Source of the DNA: an uncultured Clostridia bacterium
GTDB taxonomy: Bacteria; Bacillota; Clostridia; Oscillospirales; Acutalibacteraceae
Length of the DNA stretch: 11,565 nucleotides
Direction: 5' to 3'
Assembly (NCBI GenBank): GCA_946539105.1
Contig: CAMNHG010000038.1
Coordinates: 1-11,565 of the forward strand
Shown piece by piece: positions 5,921 to 11,565 of this stretch; within the stretch, counting starts at the first letter, position 1; the number at the start of each line of letters is the position of its first letter. The position numbers and the translations under genes were made by a program. Below the pieces are notes generated by a model, which saw only the letters and a program-made list of their open reading frames with translations, was not told where the DNA came from and made no database searches.

Positions 5921-6689
5921 TTATCCGCGTCCTTCCGTCACCGCCGACATTGTCGTTTTCAAGCTGCGGTCGAAAAAGTCGGATAACTTCCGCAAGGATT
6001 CGCACGGCGTGCTGTCGCTGCTGCTGATACGCCGCGGCGGTCATCCCTACAAGGACTGTTGGGCATTGCCGGGAGGATTTCTCTCTCCGGGAGAGACAAT
6101 CGAGGACTGCGCGCTCAGAGAGGTCGAGGAAGAAACCTCTGTCGTGCCCGCGTCGCTCATGTCGATCGGAATGTTCAGCAAGCCGGGGCGCGATCCCCGA
6201 GGCTGGATTATTTCCAACGCCTTTGTCAGCGTAATCGGAAACACAGATGAAACCCAGCAATCGGGTGACGACGCAGCCGACGCGCAATGGTTTGACGTCA
6301 GCTTTGAACAGAATGACGAGGGGAAATATCTCCTTAGACTCAGTCATGACGACATCGCTATCAGTGCCGAATTGCGTGAGGAAAAAAGCCGCTTCGGCAT
6401 TACCGAATTTGTCGTCAGCGACAGCGGCGGACTCGCGTTTGATCACGCGGCAATTATTGCGACGGCACTTACGGCACTGCGCAACGGTGCCAAGGATTTT
6501 GAATTTATTTTTGACTTCCTGCCCGAGAAATTTACACTTACTGAGCTGCAAAACGTTCAGGAAGCCATTATGAACATTTCGGTGCTGTCCGCCAATTTTC
6601 GCCGCAAGGTGTCAGGACTGGTGACGGAGACCGATGAATACACCGAAGGCGCGGGGCACCGTCCGGCAAAGCTATACAGACGCAAATAA
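5877..6689 (+). CDS. Nudix hydrolase with C-terminal winged helix, NrtR-like NAD regulator or ADP-ribose pyrophosphatase
   Basis: The 270-residue product has the architecture of NrtR. Residues 16-140 are a Nudix domain that opens with YPRPSVTADIVVF (16-28) and contains the family pattern PGRDPRGWIIS (103-113). Residues 217-270 form a winged-helix DNA-binding domain, with FTLTELQ (219-225), NFRRKV (240-245) and HRPAKLYRR (261-269). The Nudix box runs G67-x5-E73-x7-R81-E-V-E-E-E-T-S-V89. All catalytic glutamates are kept, with only the usual Gly replaced by Ser88. In the NrtR family, ADP-ribose binding controls repression of NAD genes, and some members have lost catalysis; this one looks able to hydrolyse ADP-ribose or a similar molecule. 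It is probably both sensor and autoregulator of this operon. It starts with GTG and overlaps the previous gene by 44 bases, so the two are likely translationally linked. Confidence 0.85.
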   Translation: MHDEHSFLKNYSLNDYPRPSVTADIVVFKLRSKKSDNFRKDSHGVLSLLLIRRGGHPYKDCWALPGGFLSPGETIEDCALREVEEETSVVPASLMSIGMFSKPGRDPRGWIISNAFVSVIGNTDETQQSGDDAADAQWFDVSFEQNDEGKYLLRLSHDDIAISAELREEKSRFGITEFVVSDSGGLAFDHAAIIATALTALRNGAKDFEFIFDFLPEKFTLTELQNVQEAIMNISVLSANFRRKVSGLVTETDEYTEGAGHRPAKLYRRK

Positions 6690-6720
6690 GCCCTGTATCA
6701 TCTAAAGAAAGGAACCGCTT

Positions 6721-7245
6721 ATGAAACATTTTTTAATCGTAGTTGATATGCAAAAGGATTTTGTAGACGGTGCTCTCGGCACCAAAGAGGCTGTCGCGAT
6801 CGTCCCCGAAGTAGTAAAGAAAATTGAGAGCTTTGACGGCGAGATCTTCGCGACCTTTGATACGCACACCGATAATTATTTGCAGACCATGGAGGGCAAA
6901 AATCTCCCCGTGCCTCACTGCATAAAGGGAACGCCGGGCTGGCAGCTCGATGAGAATGTTGCCGCCGCTTTAGAAAAAAAAGGCTATACTCCTGTGGAGA
7001 AGATCACTTTCGGCGCGTCGCAGCTTCCCTCGCTTTTGATGCAGGCGTGCGGCGGAGAGCTTTGCGATATCGAGCTGATTGGGCTTTGCACCGATATCTG
7101 CGTGGTATCTAACGCGCTGCTCCTGAAGGCGAGCTTCTGCGAAACTCCCATCAGTGTAGACTCTGTCTGCTGCGCGGGAGTAACACCCGAAAAGCACGAG
7201 GCGGCTCTCGAAACCATGAGAAGCTGTCAGATAAATGTAAAGTGA
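6721..7245 (+). CDS. pncA: Nicotinamidase, isochorismatase-like cysteine hydrolase
   Basis: This 174-residue cytoplasmic enzyme is predicted to deamidate nicotinamide to nicotinate, the first step of NAD salvage. The catalytic triad of the family can be placed as D9 (in VVDMQKDF), K94 and C127 (in CTDICVVS). Metal ligands are likely D47 and H49 (DTH) with H66 (VPHC). The length is close to that of bacterial PncA, although slightly short. AAAGGA lies 7 bases before the ATG, 31 bases after the Nudix gene. Neighbouring NadE and PncB make nicotinamide a far likelier substrate than isochorismate. The cluster stop codon overlaps the ribosome binding site of nadE. Confidence 0.85.
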   Translation: MKHFLIVVDMQKDFVDGALGTKEAVAIVPEVVKKIESFDGEIFATFDTHTDNYLQTMEGKNLPVPHCIKGTPGWQLDENVAAALEKKGYTPVEKITFGASQLPSLLMQACGGELCDIELIGLCTDICVVSNALLLKASFCETPISVDSVCCAGVTPEKHEAALETMRSCQINVK

Positions 7246-7254
7246 GGTACGTTC

Positions 7255-7995
7255 ATGTTTAACGCTGAAAAAATCAAGAACGAGTGCGTACAGTGGATAC
7301 GCGATTGGTTTGAAGAGAACGGAAAAGGCTGTAACGCCGTCGTCGGAATCTCCGGCGGAAAGGACAGCTCCATCGTCGCCGCGTTGTGCGTCGAGGCACT
7401 GGGAAAAGACAGGGTCATCGGCGTTTTGATGCCCAACGGAGAGCAGGCGGATATCGACAAGGCACAGCTCTTGGTCGATACCCTCGGCATCAAGCACTAT
7501 ATCATCAATATCAAGGACGCTTATGAGGGTGTGATCAAACAGTTCCCCTTTAAGCCGACCTCCCAGACGGTGCAGAACCTGCCGCCGCGTATCCGCATGG
7601 CGACTCTTTATGCGGTGTCTCAGAGCCATAACGGACGCGTCGCCAACACCTGCAATCTCTCGGAAGACTGGGTCGGCTATTCCACCCGCTACGGCGATAG
7701 CGTCGGCGATTTCAGCCCTTGCTCGTATCTCACCGTCAATGAGATCAAGCAGATCGGCAGACTGCTCGAACTGCCCACGGAGCTGGTTGACAAAGTCCCC
7801 TCAGACGGACTTTGCGGCAAGACAGACGAAGATAACCTCGGCTTCACCTACGCGGAACTCGACCGTTATATCCGCACCGGTGAGATAGATAACACTGAGC
7901 ACAAAGAACTGATAGACCGCAAGCACAAGGTCAATCTGTTTAAACTGCAACTGATGCCTGCCTTCAAGCCCGAGCTCGGTACGGCGTTAGACTGA
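7255..7995 (+). CDS. nadE: NAD synthetase, ammonia-dependent
   Basis: This 246-residue cytoplasmic enzyme adenylates and amidates nicotinate adenine dinucleotide to NAD. The ATP pyrophosphatase P-loop is SGGKDS at 33-38. The family region KVPSDGL...GKTDEDNLGFTYAELDRYI lies near 182-206 and covers the substrate-binding part of the C-terminal half. There is no N-terminal glutaminase (nitrilase) domain, so free ammonia should be the nitrogen donor, as in the short E. coli-type enzyme, which is slightly longer at 275 residues. GAGGT (7244-7248) overlaps the pncA stop codon and lies 6 bases before the ATG. The C-terminal tail after about residue 238 has no feature I recognise; it lies at the junction beside the truncated pncB. 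Confidence 0.93.
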   Translation: MFNAEKIKNECVQWIRDWFEENGKGCNAVVGISGGKDSSIVAALCVEALGKDRVIGVLMPNGEQADIDKAQLLVDTLGIKHYIINIKDAYEGVIKQFPFKPTSQTVQNLPPRIRMATLYAVSQSHNGRVANTCNLSEDWVGYSTRYGDSVGDFSPCSYLTVNEIKQIGRLLELPTELVDKVPSDGLCGKTDEDNLGFTYAELDRYIRTGEIDNTEHKELIDRKHKVNLFKLQLMPAFKPELGTALD

Positions 7996-8008
7996 ACGGA
8001 GAACAGAT

Positions 8009-8029
8009 ATGGAACCGAATGAAGTATGA
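8009..8029 (+). pseudogene. Possible relic of the original pncB start
   Basis: GGAG (7998-8001) sits 7 bases before an ATG at 8009, the spacing seen for the other genes here. That ATG opens only six codons before TGA (8027-8029) and is in a different frame from the pncB homology that begins 10 bases later. This is what an out-of-frame deletion between the pncB start codon and the middle of the gene would leave. It is also compatible with chance. Confidence 0.35.
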
Positions 8030-8804
8030 TTATGAGACTCTCAAAAAATCTGCCGAGGAAAAGCTCGACGCGAAGATTAAGGCACTGAACGACGGCACCT
8101 ATACCTTCAGGTTCGCTGAGTTCGGCTGTCGGCGCAGGCTCTCCCGTGAATGGGAGGATGTCGTTGTCAGACGGCTCGCGCAGGAAACCGACAAGTGCGT
8201 CGGTACCTCCAACGTGTACCTCGCGATGAAATACAACTTGACCCCCATCGGCACCTACGCGCATGAATATGTCCAGATGTATCAGGGTATCGACAGGATT
8301 CCCCTCGCCTATACCAACCACTACGCAATGCGCGACTGGTACGATGAGTACGACGGAGATAACGGTACGGCACTGACCGATACCATCACCACGGATCTCT
8401 TCCTCATGGACTTCAACCGCGCCATGGTCAACAACTACACCGGCGTCCGTCACGACTCCGGCGACCCCTACGAGTGGGGCGAGAAGATTATTAAACACTA
8501 TGAGAGCTACGGCGTCGATCCCAAGACCAAGCTGCTGCTGTTCTCAGACAGCCTCGACTTTGACCGCGCTCAAAAACTGTACGACCACTTCAAGGACCGC
8601 ACAAAGGTCAGCTTCGGCATCGGCACCTTCTGCTCCAATGATACGTGCGAGAAGGCACTGAACATCGTTATCAAGCTCCAGTATGTCAACGGCAGACCCG
8701 TCGCAAAGCTCAGCGATAATCCCGAGAAATCCATGTGCCGCGATCCGCAGTACCTCGACTACCTCAAGCGTTCGGTTGAGTTCCGCCTGCAGCGAGAAAG
8801 ATAA
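8019..8804 (+). CDS. pncB: Nicotinate phosphoribosyltransferase lacking its N-terminal third (deletion remnant?)
   Basis: The 261-residue product aligns by eye with roughly residues 150-390 of the 400-residue E. coli PncB, which makes nicotinate mononucleotide from nicotinate and PRPP. Matching landmarks are FGCRRRLSRE (35-44), TPIGTYAHE with the conserved histidine H82 (the one phosphorylated in the enterobacterial enzyme), RHDSGDP (144-150), SFGIGT (198-203) and AKLSD (229-233). About 140 N-terminal residues are absent. Only 23 bases separate it from nadE, so they cannot be encoded upstream. The ATG at 8019 has only GGA as a weak ribosome binding site. The missing region contributes to the active site in this family, so activity is doubtful. 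It is either a degraded gene or an assembly deletion; the rest of the frame is intact and uninterrupted. It is the last gene of the NAD operon. Confidence 0.82.
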   Translation: MKYDYETLKKSAEEKLDAKIKALNDGTYTFRFAEFGCRRRLSREWEDVVVRRLAQETDKCVGTSNVYLAMKYNLTPIGTYAHEYVQMYQGIDRIPLAYTNHYAMRDWYDEYDGDNGTALTDTITTDLFLMDFNRAMVNNYTGVRHDSGDPYEWGEKIIKHYESYGVDPKTKLLLFSDSLDFDRAQKLYDHFKDRTKVSFGIGTFCSNDTCEKALNIVIKLQYVNGRPVAKLSDNPEKSMCRDPQYLDYLKRSVEFRLQRER

Positions 8805-8843
8805 AGGCACAGTTTGCGTCTGCCAAAAATTCGCAACAAGAAA

Positions 8844-8880
8844 AGTCCCAAAAGCCGGTGTTTATCAGGCTTTTGGGACT
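8844..8880. repeat. Perfect 13-bp inverted repeat downstream of pncB
   Basis: AGTCCCAAAAGCC (8844-8856) pairs perfectly with GGCTTTTGGGACT (8868-8880) around an 11-base loop. On the plus strand no T-run follows (ATAATCG). On the minus strand the stem is followed by TTTTCTTG, so it looks like an intrinsic terminator for minus-strand transcription that reads past the bidirectional terminator at 8955-8995. It could also slow or stabilise the 3' end of the NAD operon mRNA. Confidence 0.6.
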
Positions 8881-8954
8881 ATAATCGTACCGCGTCGCGC
8901 TAAGGAACTTTCTTGTACTCCTTATTTCAAACCTCTTGTTCATAAGGCAAATTA

Positions 8955-8995
8955 AAAGATGACTCTCCGCAAAAGCGGAAAGTCATCCTTTTTTT
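8955..8995. terminator. Bidirectional terminator between the NAD operon and the esterase gene
   Basis: GATGACTCTCCGC (8958-8970) pairs with GCGGAAAGTCATC (8975-8987), a 13-bp stem with one mismatch, around an AAAA loop. T7 follows on the right (8989-8995), and A-rich sequence (read as TTTTAATTT on the minus strand) lies on the left. The right-hand T-run touches the stop codon of the minus-strand esterase gene. Confidence 0.85.
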
Positions 8996-10670
8996 AATCC
9001 TTAAACAGCTTTGCGGCAATAACCGCCGCGGCAGCCACTCCCGTAACAGCGAGCAGACCGCCGGCAACCAGCTTGCGCACATACGGAACGTTGTAGCTCA
9101 TCGTTGCGTATGAGGGATTTATCATCCGCTTAATCAGCGGAGAAAGCAGCTTGCGCTGTTTATGCAAAATATCGTTTGATATATGCGGCTTTTGAGAAAT
9201 GACCAGCGAAGCACGATCCTTTTCATCATACGGCTTCCACTCTATTTGCTCTGTAGAAGGGTTGCCGGTACGCGCGAAGTTAGTCCACATCTGCATAACC
9301 GCGTCCGAGAGCTCCTCGTCGGCACGTTCGCCTGTATAGATGGTTTCATCAAGGTTGCCGAACACATAGGCAAGCTCAACAGCGTGGCACGCCTTGCGGT
9401 CGGGAATAGCGGAGGGCACTGTCCAGTAATACATATACGCCTTGCCGCCGTTTTTGGCGTGTTCCTCAGCCTGGTGAATCGCAGGCAGGCGGAACATCAG
9501 CTCGTTATAAAACTCCGATATGCGCCAAATATTCGGACCTTCCAGACTGTCGATAAACTTCATTACGCGCCTTTTGCCCACGTAGCCCAAGGACTTCAAA
9601 TCGTTTTCAAACTTCACAAAGCTCGTAAAGCGATAAAGCGTCATTCCGCCGATTTCACCAATCCAGTAATTCATCTCGTCGGAATTGGTGCCTATCATCA
9701 TATCCACTCCGGCGGATTCGCCGTTTTCGTACGGAAGATACGGATCGAGCGGAATCAGCTTGCCGTCGCGCTGAGGGAAGTTGTTGATATCGTTAACCGA
9801 TTCATTAACCAGCTTAAGCTGCTCCTCGGTTAAAGCCATCAAATCCTTCATTGATTTTGCGTTTGTCACCTTAAGCAGCTTTTCGGTAAGATTGCGGCAC
9901 TCTTCCTTTGAAAACGTAAGCGCGACCGAACCGCTCTCGGCAATGACGCGCCTGAACAAGCCCTTTGCCTGCGGAATAATAGGCAGCAGCGATACGCTTC
10001 CGCCGCCTGCGGACTCTCCGAAAATCGTTACATTTTCGGGATTGCCGCCGAAAGCCCTGATATTTTTTTTAACCCAGCGCAAAGCCTCAATCTGGTCGAG
10101 CAGACCCAGGTTCGGCGAATCGGGAAAGTCCTCGCCGCCCTTTACGCCGCTGAAATCAACAAATCCCATTAAGCCTACGCGGTAGCCGACAGTCACCAAG
10201 ACAATATCGCTCTGCTTGCAGACAAAGTTAGTACCGTCATAGATAGGGTCAGCCGTACCTCCCCAGCCGTACGAGCCGCCGTGGAAGAACACCATTACCG
10301 GCTTATCCGCGGTTTTGTCGGCTTCGTTCAGCCAAATATTGAGGTATAAGCAGTCCTCGCCCTGTGGGTAATAGGAAGCCTGCTCTGTAGGCCATTCGGT
10401 TTGGATTGGCGATTTTCCGTTGTAGTACGCCTCAAAAACTCCCTCGCAGTCCTCTACAGATTGCGGAGCCTTCCAGCGCAAATCGCCTACAGGCGGCTTT
10501 GCGAATGGTATGCCCTTATAGACAAGAGCGTTCCCTGCTCTGCCGCCTATAAAAGTTCCGTTATTACAGTGAACGGCGAGTGATTCGTCGTACTCACCCG
10601 TTACGGGGTTATTTACCCCGTAGCGGTGGCGAATCACAAGCTGATCTTCGTTTTTAATACCTAAATTCAT
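8994..10670 (-). CDS. Type B carboxylesterase with C-terminal membrane anchor
   Basis: The 558-residue alpha/beta hydrolase belongs to the type B carboxylesterase (para-nitrobenzyl esterase) family. The signature EDCLYLNIW is at 105-113 and the oxyanion HGG at 130-132. The nucleophile elbow is GESAGGG (218-224) with Ser220. The acid is probably Glu332 (in TNSDE) and the base His429 (in CHAVELAYVFGN). Residues 534-555 form a hydrophobic helix followed by KLFKD, so the enzyme is probably tail-anchored with its catalytic domain in the cytoplasm; no N-terminal signal peptide is visible. Its ATG overlaps the stop of the condensation-domain gene (ATGA), and its own ribosome binding site is weak, so translation is probably coupled. 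It may hydrolyse or transfer the product of its neighbour, but the substrate is unknown. Confidence 0.9.
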   Translation of the reverse strand: MNLGIKNEDQLVIRHRYGVNNPVTGEYDESLAVHCNNGTFIGGRAGNALVYKGIPFAKPPVGDLRWKAPQSVEDCEGVFEAYYNGKSPIQTEWPTEQASYYPQGEDCLYLNIWLNEADKTADKPVMVFFHGGSYGWGGTADPIYDGTNFVCKQSDIVLVTVGYRVGLMGFVDFSGVKGGEDFPDSPNLGLLDQIEALRWVKKNIRAFGGNPENVTIFGESAGGGSVSLLPIIPQAKGLFRRVIAESGSVALTFSKEECRNLTEKLLKVTNAKSMKDLMALTEEQLKLVNESVNDINNFPQRDGKLIPLDPYLPYENGESAGVDMMIGTNSDEMNYWIGEIGGMTLYRFTSFVKFENDLKSLGYVGKRRVMKFIDSLEGPNIWRISEFYNELMFRLPAIHQAEEHAKNGGKAYMYYWTVPSAIPDRKACHAVELAYVFGNLDETIYTGERADEELSDAVMQMWTNFARTGNPSTEQIEWKPYDEKDRASLVISQKPHISNDILHKQRKLLSPLIKRMINPSYATMSYNVPYVRKLVAGGLLAVTGVAAAAVIAAKLFKD

Positions 10671-11565
10671 CTTTTCTTTCTGAATATAGCAAAAATGGTT
10701 TCAAAGAAGCCCTTGTTGCTCTTATACTTGTCACGCAGCTCGCCGATTGTAACATCGTTCTGTGAGTTGTGTGTTACCAAGCCCTGAGAAACTCTGATAA
10801 AGAGATCCTTAAACTCGTTCATACTGTCCTCGTCATAAAGACTTGAAGTGTAGTCCATCATCATCTCAAGGCCGTCGCCGCCGTCGAGAATTTCCATATC
10901 GAGGATTGTCTGTGAAGCTGCCTGGTTCTGGCGAATGTCGATTGTCTCAACGTTCATACCGTCCATACCGCCCATATCGCGGATATCCTGCTGATAGAGC
11001 AGGTAAGCAGCCTCGCTGCCCGTACCCGCCTGGTTGTTGAGGTCAACATACGGATAGCAGCTGTGCTCAATGCCCCTCTGAACCTGCTCGTGAACGTCAG
11101 CGAACAAATCGCGCAGGGTCATATCCTCCTTAAAGCGGATACCTACGGGAAGCTCACGGAAGAGCAAGCCTACGGAGTTCATTGCGGTTAAGTCTTCTCT
11201 GCCGTTGTAAATCCAGCAGAGCTTGATGTCGTCTTTTTCGTTATAAATCGAAATTGCGAGCGCGAGCGCGGAGATAAAGAACTCATTGCGGCTGATGCGG
11301 TAGCGACGCTCCATAGCCTTCATCTGAGGCTGCTCAATTCCGAGCGGAGCAAGCACCTCGCCCATCTCGTTCTCACGCGACTCGTGGTCGGTTTCGGGGT
11401 AGCTTGACCACTCAACGCCCTCAAAGCGGTCCTCAAAGTACTTCTTGCTCTCCTGATAGAACTCTGTCTCCTGCTCTTCCTCGCGGTTCTGGAGAATCAG
11501 ATAATACAAATCGGGATCGGGCTGCATACCCATAAACGCCTTGCCGACGTTCTGCATAAACAGCT
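10667..11565 (-). CDS. C-terminal part of an NRPS-type condensation domain protein, cut by the window edge
   Basis: At least 298 residues are visible, read in from the right edge, where the frame is open. Residue numbers here count from the ATG at 11557, which is internal rather than a proven start. The fold markers fit the C-terminal lobe of a condensation domain: GREDLTAMNSVGLLFRELPVGIRF (in two parts, 119-128 and 129-142), corresponding to the family's VGxFxNTLPxR block, and EHSCYPYVDLN (164-174), corresponding to its HQxxPFxxLV block. The catalytic HHxxxDG motif would lie just beyond the edge. After the domain the protein ends in a basic tail (about 270-296), with no adenylation, carrier or thioesterase domain following, so this is the last domain of an NRPS or a free-standing condensation-like acyltransferase. 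The gene overlaps the esterase gene by four bases (ATGA). Confidence 0.75.
   Translation of the reverse strand, partial: LFMQNVGKAFMGMQPDPDLYYLILQNREEEQETEFYQESKKYFEDRFEGVEWSSYPETDHESRENEMGEVLAPLGIEQPQMKAMERRYRISRNEFFISALALAISIYNEKDDIKLCWIYNGREDLTAMNSVGLLFRELPVGIRFKEDMTLRDLFADVHEQVQRGIEHSCYPYVDLNNQAGTGSEAAYLLYQQDIRDMGGMDGMNVETIDIRQNQAASQTILDMEILDGGDGLEMMMDYTSSLYDEDSMNEFKDLFIRVSQGLVTHNSQNDVTIGELRDKYKSNKGFFETIFAIFRKKR

Noticed and set aside
5913..6551. 212-codon minus-strand open frame opposite the Nudix gene
   Set aside because: The opposite strand carries a complete Nudix box and winged helix; this frame is a by-product of codon bias.
6970..7629. 219-codon minus-strand open frame across pncA and nadE
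   Set aside because: It spans two genes with clear catalytic motifs on the other strand and has no ribosome binding site or recognisable motif.
7866..8498. 210-codon minus-strand open frame opposite nadE and pncB
   Set aside because: It has no protein family features and is antisense to conserved NAD-gene sequence.
8683..8955. 90-codon plus-strand frame running past the pncB end
   Set aside because: It mostly overlaps pncB in another frame and then crosses the 8844-8880 hairpin; there is no ribosome binding site.
9183..9833. 216-codon plus-strand open frame opposite the esterase gene
   Set aside because: It is antisense to a carboxylesterase with all catalytic residues, and no initiation signal is visible.

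Overview
The window looks like a chromosomal segment from an anaerobic, low-to-mid GC Gram-positive bacterium of the Clostridia, most likely Ruminococcus or a relative in the Oscillospiraceae. The reasons are a secreted protein with a Ruminococcus-style type I dockerin, clean AGGAGG ribosome binding sites, consensus sigma-A promoters with 17-base spacers, a rubredoxin-containing oxidoreductase, and a FucO-type propanediol oxidoreductase. This placement is an inference from gene content; there is no rRNA or other marker gene here.

Layout, left to right. (1) Positions 1-53 hold a probable minus-strand promoter for a gene beyond the left edge. (2) 54-950, minus: a secreted dockerin protein with an unrecognised N-terminal module. 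(3) 1200-2348, plus: fucO-like lactaldehyde reductase with a consensus promoter and a strong terminator. (4) 2480-3421, minus: a metallo-beta-lactamase fold protein fused to a C-terminal rubredoxin, whose promoter carries a 9-bp inverted repeat placed like a repressor operator. (5) 3776-8804, plus: a tightly packed six-gene operon for NAD(P) metabolism. It encodes an SPFH/flotillin-like protein, a divergent NAD-kinase-like protein, an NrtR-like Nudix/winged-helix protein, nicotinamidase, ammonia-dependent NAD synthetase, and a nicotinate phosphoribosyltransferase that lacks its N-terminal third. (6) 8805-8993: two hairpins, the second a bidirectional terminator. (7) 8994-10670, minus: a type B carboxylesterase with a C-terminal membrane helix. 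It is coupled by an ATGA overlap to (8) 10667-11565, minus: the C-terminal end of an NRPS-type condensation domain protein cut by the right edge.

How the genes fit together. In the central operon nicotinamide is deamidated (PncA), nicotinate would be ribosylated (PncB), and nicotinate adenine dinucleotide is amidated to NAD (NadE); NadD is not in the window. The NAD-kinase-like protein may phosphorylate NAD or a related molecule. The Nudix/winged-helix protein probably senses or cleaves ADP-ribose and may control the operon through palindromes that overlap its own promoter. The SPFH protein and the divergent kinase are the least explained parts, and they are the best candidates for undescribed biology here. 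The truncated PncB suggests the salvage route from nicotinate may be damaged in this strain, or that the assembly has a local deletion. On the right, the condensation domain and the tail-anchored esterase look like the end of a small non-ribosomal peptide or acyl-transfer locus.
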